NCBI RefSeq assembly: GCF_035984415.1
Contig: NZ_CP130720.1
Coordinates: forward strand, 8,308,001-8,372,000
Direction: 5' to 3'
Origin: Streptomyces sp. NBC_01296
GTDB taxonomy: Bacteria > Actinomycetota > Actinomycetes > Streptomycetales > Streptomycetaceae
DNA length: 64,000 nucleotides
Shown: positions 46,156 through 54,727 of the stretch, piece after piece
Layout of the letters: each line of letters starts with the position of its first letter
Position numbering within the stretch: position 1 is the first letter of the stretch
The notes under the pieces: model-generated
Databases searched by the model: none
The model's input: the letters and a program-made list of their open reading frames with translations, nothing else
Told to the model about the DNA's origin: nothing
Program-made: the position numbers and the translations under genes

Positions 46156-46607
46156 GCTGACTCCTTCTGCCTGTGGGGGGTTAAACCGGACGGCTGGGAT
46201 GAGGCCGGCCGGGCAGAGCGTTGCGGAGCTGGTCCGTGCGGGGATGGGGAGAGAGTGCCAGCCATCGCGATCTTTGTCAGGAGCGTGTCATGAATCAGCC
46301 GCATCGAGTCCGAATTTCGCTGTTCGGTGTCCGCTGACCGGACGTTTCGGGTGGGTAATCGGCCGGCTCGGGCATACCCGACCGGGCTGACCTGGGGCGG
46401 CACTTGTTCCGGCCGGGGGCGGATCCGCTGCGGGCGCACGCCGGTGGCCGGGGAGTGGCGGTGGAGGCTGCCGTGGAGGCGGCGTACTGCGCATTCAGGT
46501 AAAGCGTTCGGCATCAAGCGTCAAATACCCTTGTCCTGCACATGACTTGCCGGGTGTGATCTCGGAAGCCGCTCTGCGCGGCGCCACCCCCCCCCAGGGA
46601 GTCACCC
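46156..46607. other. divergent promoter region of two secreted proteases
   Basis: A 452-base gap between the M4 and S53 protease genes. It must contain promoters for both. A run of eight or more C precedes the S53 ribosome site (CCCCCCCCAGGGAG). I see no clear palindrome or gene. Confidence 0.5.
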
Positions 46608-48005
46608 ATGCATCCAGTTCGTCGTACGTGGCCGCGTGCCGCAGCCGCAACGGCCGCTGCCGCCGGCCTCGCGCTCACCGCGATGGCGGCCGCCCCACTG
46701 ACCGGTACCGCGAGCGCCTCCGCGCCGCACACCTCAGCGGTTCCGCGCACCGTGGCCCGTCCGGCCGTCGCGGGACACCAGTTGATCCGCTCCGTGGGCA
46801 GCCCTCTCTCCATCGAGGAATGCCGGACCAAGTGGAAGATCGCCTGCTACACCCCGCTGCAGTACCGCGAGGCGTACCACCTGAATCCGCTGTACAAGGC
46901 GGGCATCACCGGTAAGGGCCGCACGATCGTCATCGTGGACTCCTTCGGCTCGCCGACCGTCCAGCACGACCTGGACGTCTACAGCAAGCAGTTCGGGATA
47001 CCCAGCACCAAGGTGGACGTGGTCAAGTGGGGCAACGTCCCCGCGTGGGACCCGAAGAACGCCGACATGCTGGGCTGGGCCGGCGAGACGACCCTCGACG
47101 TGGAGATGGCGCACGCGGTGGCGCCGGACGCGAAGATCGTCCTGGTCGAGACGGCGGTCGCGGAGACCGAAGGCACCACCGGCCTGCCGGAGATGATGGA
47201 CGCCGAGAAGTCCCTGATCGACCGCGGCATCGGCGATGTGATCACGCAGAGCTTCGGCGCGACCGAGAACACCTTCCCCGGCTTCGACAAGGGCGACTTC
47301 TCGAGCATCAAGAACCTGCGCTACGCCTTCGAGGCCGCGGCGCGCAACCACGTCACGGTGCTCGCCTCCTCCGGCGACGGCGGAGCCACCGACTACAACG
47401 CCGACGGCAGCGCCTACTACGACCACCCCGTCAACTCCTGGCCCTCCTCCGACCCGTTGGTGACCTCCATCGGCGGCACCCAGCTGCACCTGAACGACGC
47501 GGGCAAGCGGACCGCCCCCGAAAGCGTCTACAACGACAACGGCGCGGGCGGCGGAGGCCAGTCGCACGTGTTCAAGCGTCCGGCCTTCCAGAACGGCGTC
47601 AAGAACATCGTCGGGGCGCAGCGCGGCACCCCGGACATCTCGATGGCCGCCGCGGTCGACGGCGGTGCGTGGATCTACACCAGCTACGACCCGACTGCCA
47701 CCGGCTGGGACGTCTCCGGCGGCACGAGCGAGTCCAGCCCGCTGTTCTCCGGCATCGTGGCCCTGGCCGACCAGGCCGCGGGCAAGCGCCTGGGGAACAT
47801 CAACGAGGCGCTGTACTGCCTGTACGGGCGCTCCGCCTACGACCGCTCCACCGGCATCGTCGACGTCAACGACGGTACGAACAACAGCTACGCGGGCGTC
47901 ACCGGCTACACCGCGGCCAACGGCTACGACATGGCCACCGGCGTCGGCACGCTGGACGCGTCCCGCTTCGTGCCCGCCCTCGCCCGCGAAGCACGGCGCG
48001 GCTGA
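46608..48005 (+). CDS. secreted S53-family serine-carboxyl peptidase (sedolisin-like)
   Basis: A 465-residue secreted protease. A Tat- or Sec-type signal (RRTWPRAAAATAAAAGLALT) is followed by a subtilisin-fold domain beginning AGITGKGRTIVIVDSFGSPT. Catalytic residues fit S53: E160 and D164 in GETTLDVEMAHAVAPDAKI, the oxyanion D257 in ASSGDGGATD, and S374 in SGGTSESSPLFSGIVAL. The large N-terminal prodomain of classical sedolisins is absent; only about 80 residues precede the catalytic domain, as in short Streptomyces members. The ATG follows GGGAGTCACCC. A perfect terminator hairpin lies behind it. It probably works with the divergent M4 protease in extracellular protein degradation. Confidence 0.92.
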   Translation: MHPVRRTWPRAAAATAAAAGLALTAMAAAPLTGTASASAPHTSAVPRTVARPAVAGHQLIRSVGSPLSIEECRTKWKIACYTPLQYREAYHLNPLYKAGITGKGRTIVIVDSFGSPTVQHDLDVYSKQFGIPSTKVDVVKWGNVPAWDPKNADMLGWAGETTLDVEMAHAVAPDAKIVLVETAVAETEGTTGLPEMMDAEKSLIDRGIGDVITQSFGATENTFPGFDKGDFSSIKNLRYAFEAAARNHVTVLASSGDGGATDYNADGSAYYDHPVNSWPSSDPLVTSIGGTQLHLNDAGKRTAPESVYNDNGAGGGGQSHVFKRPAFQNGVKNIVGAQRGTPDISMAAAVDGGAWIYTSYDPTATGWDVSGGTSESSPLFSGIVALADQAAGKRLGNINEALYCLYGRSAYDRSTGIVDVNDGTNNSYAGVTGYTAANGYDMATGVGTLDASRFVPALAREARRG

Positions 48006-48031
48006 CGGTCCGCCGTCGACAGTCCGGCACA

Positions 48032-48059
48032 GGTGCGCTGCCGCAGCAGGCAGCGCACC
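48032..48059 (+). terminator. 11-bp perfect hairpin after the S53 protease gene
   Basis: GGTGCGCTGCC-gcagca-GGCAGCGCACC, 27 bases after the stop codon. Confidence 0.88.
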
Positions 48060-48369
48060 CGTGCGCCTACGGAGAGGTAGGTCCGCAATCGCGCGATGGC
48101 CAGGGTGAGCCCGTTCTCGTGGGAGCAGCCCGCGAAGTCCTGGTAGGTCACCAGCCCTCTTCCCTTTCCCCGTTGCCGCCGCCGAACAGGATGTCGGCCG
48201 TGGCTCCGCACTTCGCAGGTGGAGGGCCGAGTCCTGACGGGCTACTCCCGGCAGGGGCGATGTCGAGGTCGTCGCCGTGGAGCAGGCGTCGGCCGAAGGC
48301 CCATCGATGGTCGCGGCCGATCACGGGAACGGGGACATCACCGCCGGTGCGGCGGATGCTGACGTTTCG

Positions 48370-48504
48370 GGCCTTACCAGTCACTGGAACTCCGGCCCCG
48401 TCGAAGGCCGCGTCAACCACATCAAAATGGTCAAACGCCAGATGTTCGGCCGCGCCGAACTTCCGCCCCTCCGTAAACGGGTACTCCTCACAGCCGCCCA
48501 ATGA
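48370..48504 (+). mobile_element. ISL3-family transposase C-terminal remnant
   Basis: Forty-four codons read GLTSHWNSGPVEGRVNHIKM and VKRQMFGRAELPPLRKRVLL before the stop at 48504. This is the highly conserved C terminus of ISL3-type transposases (SSGxVEGxVNRIKxLKRQMxGRA). The rest of the gene is gone; the 300 bases before it (48060-48369) hold only decayed sequence. An ISL3-like end sequence lies about 600 bases downstream. Confidence 0.85.
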
Positions 48505-48584
48505 CTGTGCTGCTCGGACTGTGACGGAGTGGGGAAAGACAACGAGCGCGAGGTGGCTCGGCGACCGAGGAGGCGGCCGCAGGA

Positions 48585-48950
48585 CTATGTGGTCGACTGG
48601 CTTGCTCGGCCAGCTTCTGTTTGCAGCTTGCGAGCTCGTTCGGCCGGGTCGTAGTTGGGCCTGACGCCCTCGATCAGCAGCAGGTCGCCCTCAACGTGGT
48701 CGGTACGCAGACGCAGGATGGCCCGGTAGGCCGGAGAGTCGTACCAGGCACGGGCTTCGGCGAGGCTGGGGAACTCAATCAGCACTATGCTGCCGGGCCA
48801 CGTACCTTCTACGACTTCGGCCGGCGGACCGTGGATGACGAAGCGGCCTGCGAAGGGGTCGAGGGTTGCCTGGATGCGCTCCAGGTACTCGATGACGTCG
48901 GAGTGATTCCGGCGGCTGCGGAGGTGAGCGAAGCCGTAAGCGGGCACCAC
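48585..48950 (-). CDS. DUF1330-family protein
   Basis: A 121-residue small ferredoxin-like protein: AYGFAHLRSRRNHSDVIEYL, LDPFAGRFVIHGPPAEVVEG, WPGSIVLIEFPSLAEARAWY, DSPAYRAILRLRTDHVEGDL. These match the DUF1330 pattern, including the W-Y-D-S-x-x-Y element. The biochemical function is unknown. Start: the GTG at 48948-48950 lies four bases after AAGGAG. It sits inside a region bordered by ISL3-like sequences. Confidence 0.9.
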   Translation of the reverse strand: MVPAYGFAHLRSRRNHSDVIEYLERIQATLDPFAGRFVIHGPPAEVVEGTWPGSIVLIEFPSLAEARAWYDSPAYRAILRLRTDHVEGDLLLIEGVRPNYDPAERARKLQTEAGRASQSTT

Positions 48951-49090
48951 GGGGCTCCTTCGTTACGGGGGTGAGTGATGGCCACGAACGTAGCTGAGGA
49001 GGTTGGGCGGTGCGATTACCCCGGAGGTAATTGCCGCCACATCGAGGACACACCCCGAGGCCACCGCCCGCCCCACCGTTCCGCCACTCA

Positions 49091-49112
49091 CGAAATGTGG
49101 GCCAGAACCGAG
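49091..49112. repeat. ISL3-like terminal sequence (solo end)
   Basis: Read on the minus strand from 49112: GGTTCTGGCCCACATTTCG. It matches the other ends in the window (consensus GGYTCTGGCTCAMATTCTGTGG). Its direction suggests that an element lay to the left, where an ISL3-type transposase remnant is found at 48370-48504. The rest of the 48951-49327 gap holds no gene. Confidence 0.55.
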
Positions 49113-49327
49113 TTACGAGAGCGCCTATTGCTCAGCGCCGAGAACATCCTTCTCCACAGGAGATTGATGTCGCTGGTTTCTGAGAGGACGGTTCGTGACT
49201 CCTTGTGCCCTTTCGAGGTAGGTGACACCTGATCTTGGTGATTGGCCCCATGCCGGGAACGCCTAAGCCGTGCCGGTTCGCCGCTGTGCCTGCTCCCGCA
49301 GTCTGCGCGACGTTAGGGTTGTGACCC

Positions 49328-49852
49328 ATGATCGTATGGCTTAACGGCACCCATGGCGCGGGCAAGACGACGACCAGCGTGCTCGTGCAGCAGTTGATCC
49401 CGGATTCACGGGTGTTCGACGCCGAGAAGGTCGGCGAGACGCTCATGGACATCACGCCGGGGCTGCCGGGGACGGACAACTTCCAGCACTGGCCACCGTG
49501 GCGGCCGCTCGTAGTCGAGACCGCCCGCCACGTACTCGACTACACCGGCGGCACGCTGGTGATGCCCATGACTGTCTTGGTCGAGCAATATTGGCGGGAG
49601 ATCGGCAAGGGTCTCGCTCAATACGCCATTCCGGTGCGGCACTTCGTTCTCCACGCTGACCAGGACACCCTCCGCGGGCGTATCGCGGGCGACACTGTCC
49701 TTGGCCCCAACTCTCCGTTCCGTCTGAGGCACCTTGAGCCCTACGCCGAGGCGGCGCGTACGTGGCTGCACGCCGAGGCCGAGGTTGTCGACACCACGCA
49801 CCTCACGCCCGCCCAGGCCGCCCTGCAGATCGCAAAGGCCGTCAAGAGTTGA
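49328..49852 (+). CDS. P-loop ATPase/kinase, TmrB-like
   Basis: A 174-residue protein beginning MIVWLNGTHGAGKTTTSVLV, with the Walker A motif GTHGAGKTT at residues 7-15, close to the N-terminal MIIWINGxxGxGKT of TmrB-type tunicamycin-resistance ATPases and small AAA kinases. Further typical parts are DSRVFDAEKVGETLMDI, GGTLVMPMTVLVEQYWREI and VRHFVLHADQDTLRGRIAGD. It could protect against an antibiotic or phosphorylate a small substrate; this cannot be decided. Monocistronic, between IS-like debris. Confidence 0.8.
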   Translation: MIVWLNGTHGAGKTTTSVLVQQLIPDSRVFDAEKVGETLMDITPGLPGTDNFQHWPPWRPLVVETARHVLDYTGGTLVMPMTVLVEQYWREIGKGLAQYAIPVRHFVLHADQDTLRGRIAGDTVLGPNSPFRLRHLEPYAEAARTWLHAEAEVVDTTHLTPAQAALQIAKAVKS

Positions 49853-50070
49853 GGTCCGTCTCCGCGTGAACCGCGCACAGGTGGCAAAGGAATGATTTTC
49901 CGGCCGATGTCCGTCGCACGGTGGGGCTGGTACAGGGCTGCTGGTGACGGTGCTCGGCCGGGTACTGCTTCCTGGCGAACCTGCCGGTGCCTGCCTCGGT
50001 GAGGATGTCAGGCTTGACCAGGCGTTTCATTTTGGCGTGGGCGCCGGCCCCGCGCGTCCGGGGGCCAGCG

Positions 50071-50176
50071 GGGCGTGGCCGGGGCGGCCTCCTTGCCGGC
50101 ACATGGCGCTCTACCGTTGTTCGAAGTGCTTGTGCCCGTGGGTGCGGCAGTCGGCGGGGTGTTGGAGGGGGGCGAG
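50071..50176. repeat. ~105-bp repeat, copy 2, with relic of a GNAT-like gene end
   Basis: Matches 20892-20994. On the minus strand it preserves LQHPADCRTHGHKHFEQR before a stop, corresponding to LQHPIDCRTSWQRHFGRR at the end of the GNAT-like protein. The rest of the 49853-50285 gap includes a minus-strand frame (RLVKPDILTEAGTGRFARKQ) that may be another gene fragment; I cannot name it. Confidence 0.65.
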
Positions 50177-50285
50177 GGACTGGTACGGGTGGAGGCGCCG
50201 GCCGCCGGCGCGATGCTCACGGTCACCGCGACCAGCATTCGAAACCCCCTTTGGTTCACTGGCACTGCGGTCTAGGCTGCGCCGC

Positions 50286-50594
50286 ATGTCGACCCATGTG
50301 GATCTTGTCATTCTGATCAGTGCGCTCCCAGGTCGCGGCCGGGAGCAGGTGGAGGCGTTCGAGCGCCTCGCGCCCCTCGTCCGGGCCGAGGAGGGCTGCC
50401 TGCGCTACGACCTGCACGCGGTGGCCGGGGACCCGGACCGCTTCGTCCTCATCGAGCGCTGGGCCTCGCGGGAGGCGATCGCCGCGCACGATGTGAGCCC
50501 GCACATGGTGGCGGCCGATGCGGCGAACTCCGCCTTCCGGGCCGGTCCCGCCGAAGTCATCGAGCTCGCGGCCGCGACGTCCGACGGCCGTTGA
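50286..50594 (+). CDS. antibiotic-biosynthesis-monooxygenase (ABM) domain protein
   Basis: A 102-residue ABM-fold protein: VDLVILISALPGRGREQVEA, LVRAEEGCLRYDLHAVAGDP, FVLIERWASREAIAAHDVSP. These give the ferredoxin-like dimer typical of YgiN-type quinol or heme-independent monooxygenases. The substrate is unknown. The ATG at 50286 gives the normal length. It is a single gene with no obvious partner. Confidence 0.88.
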   Translation: MSTHVDLVILISALPGRGREQVEAFERLAPLVRAEEGCLRYDLHAVAGDPDRFVLIERWASREAIAAHDVSPHMVAADAANSAFRAGPAEVIELAAATSDGR

Positions 50595-50892
50595 GCGTGT
50601 TCACAGACGGGGACCGCTCTGTGGGCGATTTGGCCTTGCAGCCGCACCACCGGCCGTGGAGCCGCTCCCAGCGGGGAACTGGATCGGCTTCGCCCCGCTG
50701 AAGCTTTCCTGCACCCTCACGCGATACGGCAACGGTTCCTGGTCGAGACGGCGTGCTTGAACGCCGTTCCCTAGGGTCGGACGCTGAGTCGGCACAACCT
50801 AACCCCGAGCGATACCGGCAGATGCGCGACGAACACGGCGCGTGTGAGCGCCGCTTGGTGCAGTTCAGCGCCAAGCGGGTCGGCTGGTCCCG
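50595..50892. other. intergenic stretch, no gene seen
   Basis: Nearly 300 bases between the ABM gene and the end of the LysR gene. Open frames here have no protein character that I recognise. Confidence 0.4.
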
Positions 50893-51768
50893 TCAGGCTG
50901 CCGGGGCGGTCAGGGCGGCCTTGGCCGCCAGCCGGAGATTCCTGATCATCGGATTCGGGTCGCCCTTGCGGCTGACCAGGACGACCTGGCTGGGGGGAGC
51001 GCCCTCGATCGGGACGGTGACGAGGTTGGGACGCAGTGAGCTACGCCGATCGCCGACCGGTAGCACGGCGATCACCCTGCCACTCGCGACGAGTTCGAGC
51101 TTGTCCTCGTAGCTCTCGACCGGCGGCACGCCGGCCCCGAGGATCCGGTAGGAAGTCCAGTCCGCGGTTTCGAACGCGCACGGCGCCGCCTCCTCGCCGG
51201 CCAGCTCTTCCGCGGTCACCGACGCGCGGTCGGCCAAGGGATGGCCGCGCGGGACCACGAGCATCCGGGACTCTTCGTACAGCGGGGTGGTGAACACGTC
51301 GTCGGCGGCAAGCGGCAGCGGGGCCCGTGCGATCAGGGCGTCGACGCGCTTGTCGGACAGAGCCCCGACGTCGCGGCAGCTCAGGTACCGGGTGGCGATC
51401 TCGGCGTCCGGGCAACGGCGGCGCAGTTCCCGTACGGCGGCAGTGATCACCAGGTCTTCGACGTAGCCGATGGCGATTCGTTCGGTCTCGGCTTGTTCAC
51501 GCACGGCCAGCTCGGCCTGGCGGGCGGCCTGCAGCAGGGCTTGGGCCTGGGGGAGGAACCTCTGGCCGGCCGGAGTGAGCCGGGTGCCCTGGGGTACGCG
51601 GTCCAGCAGTCGTGCGCCGAGATGCTTCTCGAGCCGTTGAATCTGGCGGCTCAGTGCCGGCTGGGCCACGTGCAAGTCGGCGGCGGCCCGGCCGAAGTGC
51701 TGGTGCGCCGCCACCACGGTGAAGTAGCGCACCAGCCGCAGTTCCAGGTCCTGTCCGAGATCGTTCAC
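50893..51768 (-). CDS. LysR-family transcriptional regulator
   Basis: About 291 residues. The N-terminal DNA-binding domain is intact: ELRLVRYFTVVAAHQHFGRA, AADLHVAQPALSRQIQRLEK, HLGARLLDRVPQGTRLTPAG. A type 2 periplasmic-binding-like effector domain follows (RIAIGYVEDLVITAAVRELR). The GTG at 51766-51768 places the helix-turn-helix at the usual position; an ATG at 51834 would add 22 unusual residues. It is divergent from the quinone-oxidoreductase gene and probably controls it. Confidence 0.92.
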   Translation of the reverse strand: MNDLGQDLELRLVRYFTVVAAHQHFGRAAADLHVAQPALSRQIQRLEKHLGARLLDRVPQGTRLTPAGQRFLPQAQALLQAARQAELAVREQAETERIAIGYVEDLVITAAVRELRRRCPDAEIATRYLSCRDVGALSDKRVDALIARAPLPLAADDVFTTPLYEESRMLVVPRGHPLADRASVTAEELAGEEAAPCAFETADWTSYRILGAGVPPVESYEDKLELVASGRVIAVLPVGDRRSSLRPNLVTVPIEGAPPSQVVLVSRKGDPNPMIRNLRLAAKAALTAPAA

Positions 51769-51890
51769 CCTTCCAGCGTACGCGTCATGCCGTTTCGGAA
51801 TGACGAGGTTGCCGAAGAGGTCTTGGACGGCCATGCCGTCCTGGGCCTTGACTGAAGGAGCAATGTTTCCCCAAGAAAGCGACAGACGCG

Positions 51891-52889
51891 ATGAAGGCGA
51901 TCCAGTTCCACGAAGCGGGCGGGCCGGAAGTTTTGCAGTATGACGAGGTGCCGGTTCCCGAGATCGGCCCGGGCGAGGTGCTCGTCAGGGTGCACGCGGC
52001 GGGCATCAACCCGCCGGACTGGTACCTGCGTGAGGGGCTGAAGATCATGCCGGCCGAGATGAGGCCGGCGCTGGAGTTCCCCCTGATCCCCGGAACGGAC
52101 CTGTCGGGCGTGGTCCAGGAGGTCGCTGCGGACGTGCTGGGGTTCGCCGTCGGTGACGAGGTCTTCGGCATGCTGCGGTTCCCCGGATTCGACGGCCGGA
52201 CGTACGCCGAGTACGTGGCCGCGCCGGCTTCGGACCTGGCTCACAAGCCGGCCGGTATCGACCACGTGCAGGCGGCTGGAGCGCCGATGGCCGTGCTTAC
52301 GGCCTGGCAGTACCTGGTTGAGCTCGGCCACGACGTGCCGTCTCCTTTCACCGGCCAGGTGCACCAGCCGGTGCCGATCACGCCAGGGATGACCGTGCTG
52401 GTCAACGGGGCCGCCGGTGGAGTGGGCCACTTCGCGGTGCAGCTGGCGAAATGGAAGGGGGCACACGTCATCGCGGTGGCCTCGGGCCGGCACGAGCAGT
52501 TCCTGCGCAAGCTCGGCGCCGATGAGTTCATCGACTACACCAGGACGCAGGCCGCGGACGTGGTCAGCGGTGTCGACCTGGTGATCGACACCGTCGGTGG
52601 CCCGGACAGCTCACGCTTCCTGACCGTGCTCAAGCGCGGCGGCACCATGCTTCCGGTGTTCTTCGCCCAGTACGACCCGGAAGAGACGGCGAGTCTGGGC
52701 ATCACAGTCTCGGACATCCAGGTGCGTTCCAACGGCCCCCAGCTCGCCGAGATCGGGCGCCTGTTCGACGAGGGCAAGCTCCAGGTCGGGGTGGACAGCA
52801 CCTACCCGCTGCCCGAGGCGGGCAGCGCACACACGCGAGCCGCGCAGGGCCACCTCCAAGGCAAGATCGTGCTGACGGTGGTCTCGTGA
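51891..52889 (+). CDS. NADP-dependent quinone oxidoreductase (zinc-independent MDR)
   Basis: A 332-residue enzyme of the medium-chain dehydrogenase/reductase superfamily, quinone-reductase branch: MKAIQFHEAGGPEVLQYDEV, PGEVLVRVHAAGINPPDWYL, FPLIPGTDLSGVVQ, and the nucleotide-binding VNGAAGGVGHFAVQLAKWKG. Zinc ligands are absent, as usual in this branch. It transfers hydride from NADPH to quinones or enones in the cytoplasm. A short insert (SPFTGQVHQPVPITPGM) precedes the Rossmann domain. The SnoaL-like fragment starts within its stop codon (GTGA). Divergent from the LysR regulator. Confidence 0.93.
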   Translation: MKAIQFHEAGGPEVLQYDEVPVPEIGPGEVLVRVHAAGINPPDWYLREGLKIMPAEMRPALEFPLIPGTDLSGVVQEVAADVLGFAVGDEVFGMLRFPGFDGRTYAEYVAAPASDLAHKPAGIDHVQAAGAPMAVLTAWQYLVELGHDVPSPFTGQVHQPVPITPGMTVLVNGAAGGVGHFAVQLAKWKGAHVIAVASGRHEQFLRKLGADEFIDYTRTQAADVVSGVDLVIDTVGGPDSSRFLTVLKRGGTMLPVFFAQYDPEETASLGITVSDIQVRSNGPQLAEIGRLFDEGKLQVGVDSTYPLPEAGSAHTRAAQGHLQGKIVLTVVS

Positions 52890-53119
52890 CCGCAGAACTC
52901 CAGCAGGCGGTGGCGAACTACGCCCACGCCTTAGACGAGCTGAATGTGCCAGAGCCGGAAGCGGTCATGACCGAAGACACCACCTGCACCTTCACGATGC
53001 CCGGACAGGGAGTGCTCGGCCCGGTCGCCGGACGCGCGGCGGTGCTCGACTTCATCCGCCTGCGAGCGGGGGAATTGGAGCTCAGCGCGTTGCGCAGAGT
53101 CGAGCGCATGGGCACCTGA
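52886..53119 (+). pseudogene. C-terminally truncated SnoaL-like protein
   Basis: The first ~55 codons encode a typical NTF2-like start (LQQAVANYAHALDELNVPEP, TCTFTMPGQGVLGPVAGRAA, VLDFI). The frame then changes to unrelated sequence (RLRAGELELSALRRVERMGT) and stops at 77 codons, where the family needs about 130. The break lies 60-80 bases before an ISL3-like end sequence, so insertion or deletion by such an element probably removed the second half. It was translationally coupled to the oxidoreductase. Confidence 0.75.
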
Positions 53120-53124
53120 CCCGG

Positions 53125-53170
53125 CACCACAGAAGTTGAGCCAGAGCCCGAGAAGGCTCTGGCTCACTTC
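53125..53170. repeat. two ISL3-like ends back to back, also a hairpin
   Basis: On the minus strand from 53148: GGCTCTGGCTCAACTTCTGT. On the plus strand from 53155: GGCTCTGGCTCACTTCCGTA. They are separated by CGAGAA. Together GAGCCAGAGCC-cgagaa-GGCTCTGGCTC is an 11-bp perfect inverted repeat, which could also act as a terminator. The six bases CGAGAA recur exactly after the end sequence at 54715. Confidence 0.65.
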
Positions 53171-53225
53171 CGTAGAGCATGCACTCTGAGTGACGATTGT
53201 CGGTGGCGGGGGAGAGGATGTGAGT

Positions 53226-54545
53226 ATGACGTTGCTGCCGATCACCGCGCCCGCGTCCCTGCTGGACGTCCACCATCTCGACCCCGAAGCCGATGGATGG
53301 GGGCTCAGGGTCGATCACGCGGTGGCGACGGCAGCCGGCGACACCTACGTCCTGACCGGCCTGCGCCGCTACCGCGCGCATGCGGTCGGCTCGGCCGACT
53401 CCGCCGAGCAGGATTTCGGCTACCAGCTGATCACCCGCCACGGCTCCGACGGAAAGCCCACAGCCACCGCCGTGTTCGGACAGGCGGTGCCGGGCGGTGG
53501 CCCGTCGGCCATCCCGGAGGGCGACGTGGCGACCTTGGCCGTCCTCCCGGACGGCGCGGTCGCCCTCAGCTCCAAGCCCGGCAGCACCCATCTCCTGTCC
53601 CCGGGCCTGGACGAGGTCCGCGCCTCTTGGCCGATGTCCTGGGGCTGGGGAAAGCAGCAGGGCCCCGGGGACGACCCGTTCGCCGCGTCGATCGCTGTCA
53701 CCCCCGCGGGTCGGCTGCTGTGTATGACCTCCGAGTACGGGCTCAGCAACTGGGCCGGCGCCCATCCCAACATCGTCGCCGTCTCCGAACCCGGCACACC
53801 ACTCGGCCCGGGCCACAAGCCCGTGCTGCGCGCCATCGCGACCTTGGATGCGCGCACCGACCGCCAGAGCGACGCCGACGCGTACGCGCACGTGCGGTAC
53901 GGCGACGAGCCGGTGGGGCGAGGCAACCGGCCCTCGCCCTCGTTGACCGAGGCCCTGTCGGAGCTCACTGGGACCAGCGGCAGCCTCTACGGCTACCTCG
54001 ACTCCAGGATGAGCCGCCCGGCAGCGCTCGGCGATGACCTGTTCGTCGTCCCGGTCTTCGGGAAGACCTACCGTTCGACCAACCGGGGGCAGGAGTTCAG
54101 TTTCGCCCTCGTCGACGACCACGGGGTGTTGCAGGGCCGGCTGGGAGGCTTGCACCTGCGCGAGGACAGCCCGTTCACCGGCTTCGACTTCACCGTGGTT
54201 GCCGACCCGCATCGCGCCCGTGCCTTCCATCTCAACCGCTACGGCATGTACGCGTGGAGTGCCGACGGGGTGCTGCGCGCCCGGATGTCCACTGCGGAGA
54301 AGCCCTTCAAACCTCTCGTCCACTTCGCCTTGTTGGAGTGCACACCCGCAGGGGAGCTGCTCCTCGCACACCGCAAGCAGCACCTGCTGCTGCGGGTGCC
54401 GGTGCCGCAGGACCTGGACGACCTGGCGGTGGCGGTGGAGGCCGCGCTGAAGGGCTACGGGCGCGAGCGCACCGCGCTGAAGAAGCAGTACGCGCCCGTG
54501 AACTGGCTTTGGTCGGACAGCGCGGCCACCGTGCACCATCTCTGA
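53226..54545 (+). CDS. hypothetical beta-propeller-like protein in an ISL3-flanked segment
   Basis: A 439-residue soluble protein of unknown family. The repeated pattern of short strands around small residues (GDVATLAVLPDGAVALSSKP, AASIAVTPAGRLLCMTSEYG, RAFHLNRYGMYAWSADGVLR, LLECTPAGELLLAHRKQHLL) suggests a beta-propeller. No signal peptide, membrane segment or catalytic motif is visible. The ATG at 53226 is preceded by GGAGAGG. The gene is almost the only content between ISL3-like ends at 53155 and 54715, which are bordered by the same six bases, so it may be a passenger of a mobile segment. Confidence 0.75.
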   Translation: MTLLPITAPASLLDVHHLDPEADGWGLRVDHAVATAAGDTYVLTGLRRYRAHAVGSADSAEQDFGYQLITRHGSDGKPTATAVFGQAVPGGGPSAIPEGDVATLAVLPDGAVALSSKPGSTHLLSPGLDEVRASWPMSWGWGKQQGPGDDPFAASIAVTPAGRLLCMTSEYGLSNWAGAHPNIVAVSEPGTPLGPGHKPVLRAIATLDARTDRQSDADAYAHVRYGDEPVGRGNRPSPSLTEALSELTGTSGSLYGYLDSRMSRPAALGDDLFVVPVFGKTYRSTNRGQEFSFALVDDHGVLQGRLGGLHLREDSPFTGFDFTVVADPHRARAFHLNRYGMYAWSADGVLRARMSTAEKPFKPLVHFALLECTPAGELLLAHRKQHLLLRVPVPQDLDDLAVAVEAALKGYGRERTALKKQYAPVNWLWSDSAATVHHL

Positions 54546-54691
54546 CGATCCATCATCTCGATCGCCGTGCCGGGTGCGGTGTGGCGGCTGATAGTGCGGT
54601 GCCTGGAAGCCAAGTCCGTCCAACGGACCCTTCGCTTCCAGGTCGGCAACCGATCCAAGGGCTCGATTGCAGCCGTCACTCAGCGTGCAGA

Positions 54692-54715
54692 CTCCACAGA
54701 ATGTGAGCCAGAACC
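54692..54715. repeat. ISL3-like terminal sequence, right end of segment 53155-54715
   Basis: On the minus strand from 54715: GGTTCTGGCTCACATTCTGT. The bases after it, CGAGAA (54716-54721), equal those before the opposite end at 53155. Confidence 0.65.
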
Positions 54716-54727
54716 CGAGAACGGGAG

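Noticed and set aside
50595-50892. Minus-strand frame near 50557-50874 as a small gene
   Set aside because: Composition is Arg/Ser-rich with no recognisable pattern, and no ribosome site precedes the ATG.
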